From Sordariomycetes sp. S80-01Y (taxonomy: Eukaryota; Ascomycota; Sordariomycetes), in the NCBI GenBank assembly GCA_037042185.1, contig JAXQJY010000032.1, forward strand, positions 2,418,001 to 2,482,000: 64,000 nt of DNA, in the 5' to 3' direction. The translations under genes were made by a program, and so were the position numbers. The first letter of the stretch is position 1, and the number at the start of each line of letters is the position of its first letter. Of this stretch, positions 1 to 11,940 are shown piece after piece. The notes beneath the pieces were generated by a model. The model was given only the letters and a program-made list of their open reading frames with translations. It did not search any database and had not been told where the DNA came from.

Positions 1-3000
1 ACTCCGTCTTCCAGGACGTGAGCTTTTCGGTGAGTGTAGGCAGCTTGAGCGCCTTCGCGTGCATGCTCCCTCAGTCTTTCCAAATTTGCATCGACACTTA
101 GAATTGGATGTCTTCTTTGTGATCTGCGTTGATCTCCTGGAGTCGGCTCAGTCCAGATCGACAACCAATCGCAACACCCCGTTGGCCACCTAACCCTCAT
201 AACTTGGCCAGCTATGGCGAGTCCTGGCGTGTCAGGGTAACTGTATGAAAGGGGTGATCAGCTATTGCGGGTTCTTTCGTGCCCGAGATGTACTTTCAAG
301 CCCACGAGCACTCGGAATCACTGCCAGTATACCTACTACTTCTGACCTCGTCTTCTCTGGGTACAATACTCCAGCTAAACAGTGTGAAGCCTCGCTTGGA
401 TTCAGTAGGTTCCTTATTTTCCACATCATCTCGATTGTTGAGAGAGTGGTCAGCTGGTGAGGGAACGACTCTTGCGGTCACCATTCCGTCACTAACCCTC
501 GTAGGGGCGCGAATGAGGGCCTACCCGTACCGTCAGTAGTTCAGAGACTGCCTATCAGCCATGCTAGGTTTTACGAGACCAGAGCCTATAATTTCGGCCC
601 TAATGATTAAAGGACATGGCCGACTCTGAAGTCATCGAGCCCCCTTTACGGAGGAGTCTTGGGTCTACCGCAACATACTCGCACAGTCCTTCCTCCACTC
701 CCACTGCATCCGAACTCGGAAGTCGTTAGATACAAGTTTTGAGGTTCTCCGGTATATTGGGTGCTTATGCATTCATCGTTAGCCTCTGAAATCTTACAGG
801 ACTACTCGCAACATGATTATGAGCTAGACGGCGAAGTTCTGCCTCGAGGTATCTAGAAGCGGATGGGACGCTGCCAGCACCTCTTCTTGTCGAAACATCC
901 ATCAATCCTACAAGACAAGTATATTTGTTTTGCCTTGTGTACTTGAATCTCTTTGTATACTTTGCCTGCAGCCCATGTTGACTTTTCTACACATATTTGT
1001 ACGACGTCGAAGCCTCGACTTCAGAATAAGAGCCTTGGGCATCAAACATTTGCGTTCTGGCGCTCCGCTCTTTGATGAAACAACTGTTCCCAGTCACAAA
1101 CTCCTCCGGCCAAGGCACGGTTGGCACTGAGGATTCTTGTGTGACCCTCCCACGGTGTGATACTCTGGTCGTCTCGGGCCGTTGATCGCAACATGTGCGG
1201 GTGAAACACCGCGATGCCTTTCCGCGCCTTGCCGGAACTCTATCTTGCAGGTTCGTCATGCTAAGTGGACGTTGCATTCTGTGGGGGGTCAGAGAGCGCG
1301 GTCGGCGGCGCAGAGCTCCGGACATGTATTGAGTCTCATGGGTCAAAGCCTTTGCAATACCACTACTGTATCGGGAGACATGCAACGTTAATGCAAAGCC
1401 ATGGGAGCGCTTCTGTTACCAACTTGCCCAAGTGGAGTTGCACGAGCATGGACGTCTTCTTGGTGCTCGAAAAGCTCCTATGATAATGCAGATGATGTAG
1501 TCAGGCACTCACAATGATTTCATTACAGAGCTATGTGAGTTTGGGTCCAAGTGGCTTCTCCCGTGGGAAGGAATGCCGACCTCCAGGGTAGGAGACTTTG
1601 AAAGACCCGGACCTCTCAAACAAGGTACATGCTGGCACGTGCTACTAATCACAGGATTGATCCAAGTCTCACGTCAAAAGATTGACCCAAGGCTGAGTCT
1701 AGATCCTCCGTGGCAACGTTTTCCCATTGTGTTTTCCCAGCCTGCCTGCATGCGAGTTCAGGACGTCGCTGAGTGGGGGGCGGCAGTGAAAGGCAAAAGC
1801 AACGCGCGGTAAGTCCTTCCATTAGCAAGAAGCCTGCCACCCTCACCGACTTTTGGGCAAAGATGAGCTTCAGTTAGCATGAAACGCACAGTAAAACACG
1901 GTGAGCGAGTTCTAGTGACAGCGCCACCGCCTGGTCGTCCTTAGGACATCATGGCATGATGATAGTGTCGTCATGTCGTACGGAGAATCGTAAGCTATGC
2001 GCTCATCATCATGTCGTCACGTGAGCTCAACAGCCACAGCGCTACGCTGGGTGAAGGTAATCGGCATTCCACGCCCACCCATACTAAATCTGGGCTTCAT
2101 CCCGCGCGGGATAGACAGCGAAATCGGCGGCAACGTCGAGCCTTGGGAGCTGGGCGCTTTCATTGGTGGGTGCGCGTCGCGAAGGTTGTGCGGATAGCAT
2201 CGTGTTCCACGAAACTAGAGCGGCCGCCATGTTCTTGCGGTCTGTGTAACGGCATTGCTCGGAGCGGTGCATCAATACTTTTACCCAGCTGCACATGTCT
2301 GACAGCTACTGGGACGAGGTATGCCTTGAGTGCCTACATATAGCCGTGAGGCGAGTGCGTCAGCGTCAGTGAGGCTGGTGGTGGGTTTGCCTCTGCTGGA
2401 GGTACTTCATGTACTGCCAACTCATCGGTGGCACACCATCAATCTCCGAAAGGTGGATGATCGCTCCAAGCTGGGGAGGACGGCCGAGCGTAGCGGGAGA
2501 AGAGAGAGCTGGAGGAGGAGAATAGTGCCGTCACAATTGCAATCTCCAGTGTGATGACTTTTGATGAAGCTCTGCTCTCAGGACAGCGCTTTCCGATGCA
2601 CGGGTTTGGTCAAGCTTGGAGCGGTGACCATTGATCCTCTCACACAAGGCGACCTTGGACTGTAGGCAAGATGAAGAGCTTGCGCGCGCAAGCAAACTCA
2701 TATTCCGTACTTCCCACAGAGAGCACACTTAGAGCTAAGCCAGCCATAGTGAGCTTTGTTTCTCATCCCAGATATATCTCGAAGGGATGCAGTTGACGCT
2801 GCTGACGGCTGGAGAGTTCCCGGTTGCAGAGAGAGAGACTCAGGCTCCACTGTGATATGAAGCAGTTGCGGCCGAGAGGTGCGCCTTCCCCCCGAGACTC
2901 TGAGCTATCACGGTACGTACCGTGAGGTCATGTGCCGTCAGCAAATGAGCGGCTGGAGAGGACAGGGCCCCACACGTCAGGGCTGGGCCGGCCAGTCACA

Positions 3001-5297
3001 AGTGTAAAAAGAGTCAGGTCCCTCTTTCCCGCCCCTCAAATCATCTTCTTTCATTCCTCTTGCACGGCCAATCAATCCTTTCTGCTCCTCCACTCGACGC
3101 AGGACAGCCTTGGGCGAATTGAAAGTCGATTCGACCTCAAACAAGACCTTCGCTTGAAGGGTTTTGATTGATCGCTCAGATCAGTGGCCATTCACGTCCG
3201 TTGCCGCCATCGCACCAACGCCTCCCATTCGCCCAGCCGCATCGCCAAACAGCCATTTGTCGCCCACGCGGGATCCAGGCCAAAACAAGAGGCCCAGTAG
3301 CCGCGGTTGTGCTGCACAGCGCCATCGCGCCAACGCCGCCAGTCACCGCGTGTTGCGTCTGCACCACCAGACTTCCGTTCGGGATCTTGAGAAACCGCCC
3401 AACGAAGCGGGTCACCGCGTCTTGCTGTCAATTTGCTTTGCGCCACTTCCTGCGCCTCTTAGTCGGTCCCGGTCGGCAAAGAATCAAGTCGCGCTCTCGA
3501 GACTCATCCCTAAAGTCTCCACTTTCCGGAAGCGCGACGTCAGCATCGGAAGGCAATAACGGCTTGCACAAGCGGTGTGCATCTGCCTTGCCTGCCACCT
3601 GCCAGCCCCCACCGCGAAAAAGCCGCCAAGACGTGCACTGCATAATTCTGGTCCCCACTGGCTCTCTCAGAGCTGCCAATACCATATCAGGCCGCCGCCC
3701 ACCAAACCTCAGCAAATCAGCTCGCTTTTCTCCCCTCGCCTGCTCACATCCTCCTAGCAATTCGCGACACCCAAGAGGCCTATCATCGTCGACGGCTTCC
3801 TTCTCAGAGACTCCATTGGACACAAACCTCCGTCCCGTGACAAAGCACGCCTGCGGTACCTAATTCGCCCTGGACCAAGGCATTCAATCAGAAGCCCTCA
3901 TCGTCTCGAGCAACAAGTCGCGTTGTTTTTCAACCACTCCGGTTTGAGAACCAAAACACCGTAGCACAAGGTACGTTCAAGCCTCTTACACGGGCTGCCG
4001 ACTATCGCCGCAGCCCTACGAGATTGCACTTCATTCCCTGCAAATCCCATCTCGTCTAGGTCCTGGTCGTTTGCAGGAAGTTGTCCCGCGACGACTGCCA
4101 GGACGACTGCCATGATCATCTTGCACCTGCTCCCGTCGCGTCACAACGCTTCATCTACACTACACCGCGGTTATCTTCTGGGCACGCGTAGCTCACTATC
4201 CTCGCACACTTCCACAAACTACCTTTTCCCTTGTCGTTAACACGCGACGTTACGTGGAGAGAACACGTATTGATAACAATACTCTTAGATATCAAACGTA
4301 CTGAACGCGCGACGCGTCTCAAGTCCACAACTTGCGTTACTTGTAAGTTTGAGCTTCTCATTATCGCCAACAGGCGCATTCCACCTTCAACGGCTTCTTG
4401 TTCTCTTCTTCCTCAAACCCTCAGCCCTCCTGTTTTGTCCCTAGGCTGCGGTTGTTTGCGCATCGCCTCCATCAGGCATGGCATCTATCGGAGCCAGCGC
4501 CCGGCCTGGTCTTCCTCACGGCCACTCACCCAGGCAGGCTTGTCGTTGGTGGTGTGCTCCAAGAGCAACCAAAGCCTACGATTCTGAGCCGCCCTAGATT
4601 GCTCAGATGACGGTCGCATGAAGGCAGGCCGGGTGGGTAGCGGCATCATAGGGCTTGCTTAAGACATGTTCGCAATCGTCATGGCTGGCTCAGAGGGTGT
4701 TTGCGCTTCTGAGCACAGTAGGCGCAGTTGATCCTCTGTCTGCATGACGGGGTATGCACGAGGCCTGCCAGCGCATCACAAGTGTGGCCGCCGCCATTGG
4801 CCCCTCAATTGAAAACCCCCATTCCGTCTCGCATCTGGTGCATTGCTTGGTTCGAAAGAGACATCAGGCTAACCGTTGGCGTCTAGACATAGATCAAGCA
4901 GTTTCGCCTGCTGGAGAATAGCTTTTGTCCTTCGTCAAAGGCTCAGGCACTACTTCGCGAACTCTCTGCGCCGGATAAGTTACGGTGTAGTAACCGGCGC
5001 TGCCACCAACCGCAGCCTACAGCTCTGCCAGCACACCCTGCATATCCAATAGGCTTGGTGCCTGACACCAAATCGTCGGCGCCAGCCCAAAGTGACGCAG
5101 ACTGGCCCAATCAGCCCAACTAGATCCGGCCTGTCACTGCTCTTATACCTACGAGTCCGCTGAGGAGCACCAATCGGGCGCATCTATTCGCTCTCACTTC
5201 CTCTCATCCACTGTCACGCGTCGAACAGTCGCAGACAGCCTCTCTTCAGACGCGACTTACCGCGACACAGAACACCTAGAGCACGGTCTCTAGGATT
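1..5297. other. Long gene-free stretch and hapB upstream region
   Basis: No open frame here has a recognisable domain, a good ATG start and splice sites joining it to anything sensible. The longest frame (about 3168-3863, plus) has only TTG starts, and its composition (Pro/Ser/Arg-rich) is that of translated C-rich DNA. From about 3000 the plus strand becomes C-rich, as in fungal promoters and leaders, and the last 540 bases before the hapB ATG contain no ATG. Part of 3000-5297 is therefore probably promoter and leader of hapB. Nothing is recognised in 1-2900. Confidence 0.6.
4796..5174 (+). promoter_or_regulatory. Cluster of CCAAT boxes upstream of hapB
   Basis: Three CCAAT pentamers in the same orientation lie at 5046-5050, 5107-5111 (within CCAATCA) and 5170-5174. 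Their starts are 61 and 63 bases apart, and they lie about 250, 190 and 125 bases before the hapB ATG. An inverted copy (ATTGG) is at 4796-4800. CCAATCA is the preferred core of the fungal CCAAT-binding complex, which contains HapB, and negative autoregulation through hapB is established in Aspergillus nidulans. Autoregulation here is inferred. Confidence 0.6.
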
Positions 5298-6164
5298 ATG
5301 GAATACGCGCCATACAACCAGCAGCAAAATTCGCACCCCGGATACGCGAACCCCAGCGGAGACAACAGCCAAGCATCCCCAATTCCTCCGTCACAGCAGC
5401 TCGGGAACCAGCAACCGCCCCAGCCCAACATGTATCAACAACCCTATGGTGTTCCCCAACAGGGGATGCAGCAAATGCCATATGGAGTGCCAGGTATCCA
5501 GGCCGCTGCTATGGCTGCGACAGCAGCAGCCTCTGGCTCGAACTATCCAAACATGTACCAAGACCCCAATATGCACCAAACTTCACCTCGCATGGGTGGC
5601 TCAGCCGCTGGGAAGAAGGACGGACGTCCGTCACCGAGGATGAACAACATCCCGCAGATGAACGACAGGAGGATGAGCCAAGTCACGAGCCCTGGCATGC
5701 CGAACGCTCCAATGATGAATCATGGCGGTCGTCCCGGCGTCGCGGCTCCGCAGCAGATGCCTCCTGCCCAAATGCAGCATCCTCAATCACCGGAGCTGGC
5801 TACTGGCGGCGCCGAGGAATCGCCTCTCTATGTCAACGCGAAGCAGTTCCACCGTATACTCAAGCGACGAGTTGCGCGCCAAAAGCTTGAAGAGCAACTG
5901 CGCCTGACAAGCAAAGGTCGCAAGCCGTACCTCCACGAGTCTCGCCACAACCACGCTATGCGCCGGCCGAGAGGTCCTGGAGGCCGCTTCCTGACGGCTG
6001 ACGAGGTTGCTGCCATGGAAAAGGACGAGAAGGGCGGCGATAAGGACAAGGATGACAGTGGCAGCACTGGCAGCAAGAGGAAGTCGGAAGCAGGAAACGC
6101 AGGCTCAAACAAGAAGTCCAAAACTGAGGGAGGCACGTCTTCCAACGGCGAGGACGATGGTTGA
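5298..6164 (+). CDS. hapB: CCAAT-binding complex subunit HapB (NF-YA family)
   Basis: This 288-residue protein in one exon is the sequence-specific subunit of the CCAAT-binding complex, which acts in the nucleus with HapC and HapE. The NF-YA core starts at about residue 175 with [17 protein letters not shown], the helix that binds the HapC/HapE dimer. It is followed at about 206-234 by the DNA-reading segment containing [19 protein letters not shown] and GGRF. The N-terminal half is rich in Gln, Pro, Met and Asn, as expected of the activation region. The C-terminus is a Lys/Asp/Ser-rich, probably disordered tail with basic patches that could serve as a nuclear signal. The ATG at 5298 is the first in a long ATG-free leader. 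CCAAT boxes precede the gene. Identity is secure; lack of coding introns is unusual compared with some fungal orthologues. Confidence 0.97.
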   Translation: MEYAPYNQQQNSHPGYANPSGDNSQASPIPPSQQLGNQQPPQPNMYQQPYGVPQQGMQQMPYGVPGIQAAAMAATAAASGSNYPNMYQDPNMHQTSPRMGGSAAGKKDGRPSPRMNNIPQMNDRRMSQVTSPGMPNAPMMNHGGRPGVAAPQQMPPAQMQHPQSPELATGGAEESPLYVNAKQFHRILKRRVARQKLEEQLRLTSKGRKPYLHESRHNHAMRRPRGPGGRFLTADEVAAMEKDEKGGDKDKDDSGSTGSKRKSEAGNAGSNKKSKTEGGTSSNGEDDG

Positions 6165-7312
6165 CCCAATCCAAGATGAAAGTCAAGTTTCTTTGTTGGC
6201 GGGTGCATCTAACGAAGTCACGACCGCAAATATGATTGCGAACCTACTGGGAAGATATGGGACCTTACAGCGGCAGGTGTTGGTATTGGCGATGTTGTTC
6301 ATGGCTTTGTTGAACGATGGGATGAGGCGTCGCCTCTCTATTCGTTTCTTCCACGTTTTCCTTCACCCTTGATCTGCTTTTAATACAGCACAATGACTGG
6401 CAACAGCACGACGGCATGCCTAAAACAGGACGGCATCGCCCAGAAGTATCGGAGGGGCAGAATGTATGAATGACTTGTCATGATGGATACCCCCTTTATT
6501 CATGTTTCACAAACCGAAAAAAAATAACACCCCTCCCCCCGTCTCCTATGTCCTTGGCTTTTCCTGTCTGCTCGCATTCGAATTCTGGGCGGCCTTATTG
6601 TTTCCAATGAGAGGAAGACTTGGTCTGGTTACCAGTTGGTTGAGTTCGACGGTGAAAAAACGAGACAACCGGAGAAGAACAAGAACAAAAACAAAATTAT
6701 CTACAATTCAAGCACATGATACTCCACGATACCCCACGGCGCCACAGCCCGTAAAACTTGCTCGAAGATTGCGTCCTACGGACGAGGTTTTGCGTGTCCG
6801 CCACCCATCTCAGAAGGGCAGGCGGATCTGAATGGAGGAGTAGTAACGCCCCCTTCTCGAGCCTAATTTGAAGTAAATCCATCGTCGCCTGTACGGGATG
6901 AGGGTGAAGAGCACAGCAAACGACAGGGCCAAATAACAGTAGGCAAACCAATCAATCTACATGGCCACGGCTAAGTTGACCAAGGCCAACAACCGTGGTG
7001 CTAAGCAAACGCGGGGGCGGGGCCCGGGGTCAGGCACTCGGAATTGGTGACCCGCGCCAGAGCTCCTGTCGCGGTTTGGAGGCCCTGGACCTCGGCTCCC
7101 AAGACCGGCCTGGCCGAGCTTGATCACCCTGCTCGAGATCCCACGGCGCGGCAAAATGTAGCAGCCCTACGACGCCGACTAGAACGTAATTATCGACTCC
7201 GCCCTTTTCTGCTTTACTCAGATCGGTCCTTGCGACTTCGAACGGCGACACCACAGCGTACAGCAGCCCAACCAACCACCTAGACCCTAGCATCATCTCA
7301 GCACGCGTCACA
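6165..7312. other. Intergenic: hapB 3' region and promoter of the APH-like gene
   Basis: This 1.1-kb stretch holds the 3' untranslated region of hapB, with a short A-run followed by a C-run near 6518-6540, and then the promoter of the next plus-strand gene. The open frames on both strands are short, without domain content or splice continuity. No other feature is seen. Confidence 0.6.
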
Positions 7313-8520
7313 ATGGCGGGACGGGTTCGTCAACCCATTGACGAGAAGGCCTTCTCAAAGTACCTTTCTGAAAATGTCCCGGAGATCAAGCTCCCAATTG
7401 AGCTGAAGCAGGTACGCCAATCGCCCGGCATGCCCCTTCGCAAAGCTCCCTGCTGACCGTCTCCCCAGTTCGGCTTCGGCCAATCCAACCCAACCTACCA
7501 GATCGTCGCCTCCGATGGCCAGAAGTTTGTCATGCGCAAGAAGCCCCCGGGCAAGCTCATCTCCAAAACCGCCCACAAGGTCGAGCGCGAGTACCGCGTC
7601 CTCCACGCCCTCGAACACACCGATGTTGCCGTACCCAAGACCTACTGTCTGTGCGAGGATGACTCCGTCATCGGCACGCCATTCTACGTCATGGAGTTCC
7701 TTGACGGACGTATATTTGAGGATTTTACCATGCCGGGGACAGGCGCTGAGGAGCGTACGGCGCTGTGGAGAGAGGCAGTCAAGACACTGGCGAGGTTCCA
7801 CGCCGTGGATTACAAGAAGGTTGGCTTGGAAAAGTTTGGCAAGCCCAACGGGTTCTACAACCGGCAGATACAGACATGGGTCACGATATGCCAGGCGCAG
7901 GCCAAGGCGGTGGATGTCGAGAGCAAAGAGCCCGTAGGACAGCTGCCGCATTTCGAGGAGACCGTTAGGTTCTTTAAGAATGAGCGACTACAGCCGAGGG
8001 ACCAGGCTACGCTTGTGCATGGTGATTACAAGATCGACAACTTGGTGTTCCATAAGACGGAGCCAAGAGTCATTGGTATCCTGGAGTAAGCCTCACCCCC
8101 GATGATCATGCATCTCATGCTGACGGCAGCAAAAGCTGGGAGATGTCCACCGTCGGACATCCTCTCTCTGACGTGTGCAACTTCATGACCAACTTCTACA
8201 CAGCAAAGTACAAAGGCGCCGCCCCCTACGACTCTTCGGGCTTCCTACCAGGCGCAACCCCAGGGTTGCCCCAGCCGGACCAGATTCTGAAGTGGTACCG
8301 CGAGACGGCCGGCTGGGACCCTACGCCCGACGTTGCTTGGGGCATGGCCTTCAACATTTGGAAGTTGGCGGGCGTCTGCCAGGGAATCGCAGCGAGGTAC
8401 GCGGCCAGACAGGCTAGTAGCGAGAAGGCGAAGCACCATGCCGTTACTAGAGGGCCGATGGCGGACCTGGCGTGGGACTTGGCCAGGGAGGCGAGGGGTG
8501 GGGAGGGGAGTAAACTGTAG
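7313..8520 (+). CDS. APH-fold phosphotransferase, ACAD10/11 kinase-domain-like
   Basis: Exons 7313-7411, 7469-8085 and 8136-8520 give 366 residues. The fold is that of the aminoglycoside-phosphotransferase/choline-kinase superfamily, closest to the N-terminal domain of animal ACAD10/ACAD11, which in fungi often stands alone. Visible motifs are the nucleotide-loop segment FGFGQSNPTYQI near residue 35, the VMRKKPPG lysine strand, EREYRVLHAL, the catalytic loop VHGDYKIDNLVFH, and the metal-binding ILDWEMSTVGHPLSD, which is restored exactly by splicing intron 2 to the AAAAG acceptor at 8135. A second acceptor (CAG at 8129) is in frame and would insert two residues into the metal loop. ACAD11-type kinases are linked to hydroxy-acyl-CoA breakdown in animals. 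The substrate here is unknown, and mitochondrial or peroxisomal location cannot be read. Confidence 0.9.
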
Positions 8521-8968
8521 TTGTCACCTGTCTTCTGCCAGGGGGGCACACATATGCATATAGACAATCGAGAGCATTGCGCGAATACTCCATCTTAAGA
8601 AAGTTCCTTAATAGACAATACCACAGGACGTAGCCTTCGGGTCTTCGTGGGGGCATGCCCAATCAGCACCTTCGGGAATCAATCGCAGGGAGCCGGAGCT
8701 TAACGCTGCCAGTGCCCGGGCCCTTGTCTGAAACCCACTGTGACGATGCCGAGTGACATCAAACGTGCCGGCTTGAACCTGAACCCTTCATCGACTTTTC
8801 CAAACCTCCATCTTTATAATCCAATAAACAAACCACAGCTCCCTTATTTTGACAGCAGCCTTCAGGACGCCCCGACCATCTCGGACTTCTACGCTTACAT
8901 TGGTACTACTAGACTAGTAGCCTCTGCCTCGACTTGATCCACCTCCGTTTCATCTCTCACCGGCGCGC
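8521..8968. other. Intergenic: promoter of the vacuolar channel gene
   Basis: These 448 bases lie between tandem plus-strand genes. They contain a 3' untranslated part and a C/T-rich leader before the channel start codon. A TTTATAATCC stretch near 8811 could act as a TATA-like element. No gene is seen. Confidence 0.5.
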
Positions 8969-11154
8969 ATGTCTGGCCGCCAGAGGCGCATTGTGCTGCC
9001 CGCACCACCAGACGAGCGCCGTCCCCTCCTCAGCAGGCTCTACACTGATCACGGCGAAAATGGCGACCCAATCTACTCATGTCGCACCGATCCGCACAGT
9101 CATCTGCCAGTCTACACCAACATCCATCGCATAAGACGCGACATCACCAGTGTCGTCGAGGACTACCTCTCTCTCAAGCAGCTCACCGACGTGCGCATCA
9201 ACGTCACCGTTGTGCGGCCCCTGGTTGACAAGCTCTACGAGCTCGAGGATATCTCAATTGTCTACTGCCTCTTGGTGAACAGAGCCCATTTCCTGGACCA
9301 GCAGGCCCACCTCACGAATCGGCAGAATGTGAGCTGGACCAGGGCTACGCTGTGCGAGCTCATTGCTACGCGGATCCTCCGACGCTTTAACGAAGACCAT
9401 GAGGGCAGCGAGGGTCTTTTACTCCTAGCGCACGTCCTGGTTGCCGGCTTCGAACCGTTTCAAAACGCGCCGCCGCACATTCGCGACGAGGCGGAGCGGA
9501 AGACGAATTGGACCTCGATGAGGACACTGCCATCCCTTGAAGTAGCCATCCTGACGGAGAGCAAGCACTTCCTCAGCTCGACAACGTGTCAGAAAGTAAT
9601 AAGCGCTATTTACGAGGGGAGGATTGTCTACACGCCTTCGACAATCTGGGACATCATCCCGGACCATTACAAGCTCAAGCCGATTTCGCTCTATGACCCG
9701 CGGGACTCACCACTTTTGAATCAGTACCGACTCATCGTCCCTCGGACGAGAGCCTTCCTCGAGGCGACACAATTTGCTATCCTGCTGGCGTTGTACATAG
9801 CCGTCATGATTGCTCGGGACAAGTACGAGATCACGGGCCTGGAAGCGTTGTTCGCCGTCTATGCCTTTGGCTGGGGCCTCGACCAGTTCGCCACCCTTCT
9901 AGCTCATGGCTGGAACGTGTACACGCAAAACCTATGGTCTTTTCTCGATGTGGCGTTCATTCTGATATATATTGTATATATCATACTCCGCTTTCACGGC
10001 TGGCGAGTAGGTGATGTTGATGCAGCAGAGCAGGCTTACGATGTTCTGGCGTTGGCGGCCCCTGTGGTTGTCCCACGGCTCGCGTTCACCTTGCTTTCGG
10101 ACAACTTGATTTTCTTGTCATTGCGGTCGATGATGGCAGACTTTTTCGCTCTGACCGCCCTGTCAGCCTGGTGTTTTTTTGGCTTCATGCTCTCTTTGCT
10201 TTGGCTTGGCGAAGGCGCTCACCCGCTCGTGACGATCTCCAAATGGATGATCTACATTTGGTTTGGTCTCGATGGCGTTGGTATCCAGCGATCGGTACGT
10301 ACCAATACCTTTGTGTACGAATCTGTTGCTAACTATCTCAGTCTGAGTTCCACGAAGTCTTCGGGCCTAGCCTCATGGTAGCCTTCGCCTTCCTCGGAAA
10401 CACACTCTTCCTTACCATCCTCGTCTCCATGCTCTCGAACACCTTCAGCAACATCTCCTCCAACGCCGTTGCGGAGATGCAATTCCGGAAAGCAGTCCTC
10501 ACCCTCGAGGGGGTCAAGGCCGACGCGGTATTTGCCTACCAGCCCCCTTTCAATATCCTCGCCGTCTTCGTGTTCCTACCCTTGAAATTCGTCGTCAGCC
10601 CACGTTGGTTCCACAAGATTCACGTCGCGACCGTGAAAGCCATCAACCTCCCTGTCTTGTTGATTATTGCGATTGCTGAGCGGAGGCTTCTATGGCCGAG
10701 TAGGGGAAGCGACAGCTCCCCCAAGAGCTTCTGGCGGAAATGGAACCTTTCAGCGCAGAATAGTCTCCGCGCAGTGTTCGAGCTTCCGCCTCCTGATGAT
10801 GTAGCGGAGGACATTGCCGTGGACGATGAGATGACGCGCCATCTGATCCGACGCCAATTTACGAGACAGAACACGAACGAATGGGCAAAGCCTTCTCAGC
10901 CTCCCTCACGACGCGACTCGACCTTCCCCGGTATAAGGAAACGGTTGCGCGGGTCCTTTGCGGAGACGGACGACTTCGAGGATGTCTCCGGAAGGCTGGA
11001 TGAAATGGAGAAAACGATGGCAAGGATGGAAGCCATGCTTGCCAAGATGATGCCTGGAACCGAAGCGGACGGGAGCGATGACTCTGGCAGAGAGGAAGAT
11101 GGGTTCACGGTTGAGTCATCGTACAGGGGCACAACGCAGGCCGGGGATGAGTAG
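8969..11154 (+). CDS. yvc1: Vacuolar TRP-type cation channel, Yvc1-like
   Basis: Exons 8969-10294 and 10342-11154 give 712 residues. The product resembles fungal Yvc1/TRPY channels, which release Ca2+ from the vacuole. A long cytosolic N-terminal region (about 1-260) precedes six hydrophobic segments at about 265-283, 290-310, 323-345, 358-376, 391-413 and 454-477. The pore region lies between the last two, around residues 437-453. The 47-nt intron falls in this pore-proximal stretch and keeps phase 0, restoring SEFHEVFGPSLM. The C-terminal tail is acidic and Ser-rich, with a short coiled coil near 657-682 (LDEMEKTMARMEAMLAKMM), a usual site of assembly or Ca2+ regulation in this family. Start and stop are clear. 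Family assignment rests on topology and remembered conservation, not a search. Confidence 0.88.
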
Positions 11155-11391
11155 GTGCCTTTCTATTTGATTTGAGCATATACACAGCATGGCGTTGAAA
11201 AATAGATTGGATAGTCCGTAACAAGCTTCACAATTCCTGATATGAAGTACGTTTGAGCCATTCTACGTGGCACGATTCACTTACCTCTCAGCGGCAACTC
11301 ACCACCTTGATGGACCTTTAGCTGGTCCTAGCCTCCTCACTTCAGACCTTTGCGGAAACGCCGATTCACTGTTGACTTTGCTAAGCCCAAG

Positions 11392-11712
11392 ATGTGCCAA
11401 ACAAGCCTCTTCCAAAACGTAAAGTGTAAACACTCATGGGCCGTCATCACGGAGCCCTGCGGTCCGGGAATGGGCTTCCTCACCTGCGACACCTTCGGCA
11501 CCTCAACCGTAAAACATCCACCTACGATCTGTCTCACGAGAAGCCGGCCCTGCCCCAAATGTTTGCGCGACAAGCATGGCTGCTGGTCAGACCCGAACGC
11601 GATTCGGATCGTGGAAAGTTTCGGGTCGGGGGTAAAGTGGGGCCTAGGCCCGAAACAGGAAGATTGGGGATGTGAGCTCAAGTTTAAAGACGGTGCTTGC
11701 GTTGTTCTGTGA
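11392..11712 (+). CDS. Small cysteine-rich conserved fungal protein
   Basis: This 106-residue single-exon frame starts at ATG 11392; the frame opens further upstream only with a TTG. It begins MCQTSLFQNVKCKHSW and carries nine cysteines, including CPKC near the middle, C-x-H-x-W at the N-terminus and EPCGPGMGF. The spacing suggests a small metal-binding or disulphide-stabilised fold. No signal peptide is visible, so a cytosolic or nuclear zinc-binding role is more likely than secretion. I recall similar short fungal proteins of unknown function with the pattern CKHxWAVIT, but cannot confirm this. The gene lies 237 bases after the channel gene and 228 before mtq2, all on the plus strand. Confidence 0.6.
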   Translation: MCQTSLFQNVKCKHSWAVITEPCGPGMGFLTCDTFGTSTVKHPPTICLTRSRPCPKCLRDKHGCWSDPNAIRIVESFGSGVKWGLGPKQEDWGCELKFKDGACVVL

Positions 11713-11940
11713 GGGGCGGAGGAAGGATGAGGGCGGTGGTGATGGGTTTGTTGGAGGTGAATTGGGTTTTGGTGGTGGAGAAAGAAACTTTCACTTGAGC
11801 TTCGAACACCTCAACGAAATCAAATATTCAGAACGACGAGTGACAACTGGCCTCAGCGCGAACATATTTAGGAACACAGAAGATATCAGTAAACACCAAG
11901 ACATCGACATAACGGCGTCGACGCAGCATCGAGAGCGACC

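Noticed and set aside
3168-3863. 231-codon plus-strand open frame
   Set aside because: It starts only with TTG, has Pro/Ser/Arg-rich composition like translated C-rich DNA, and shows no domain.
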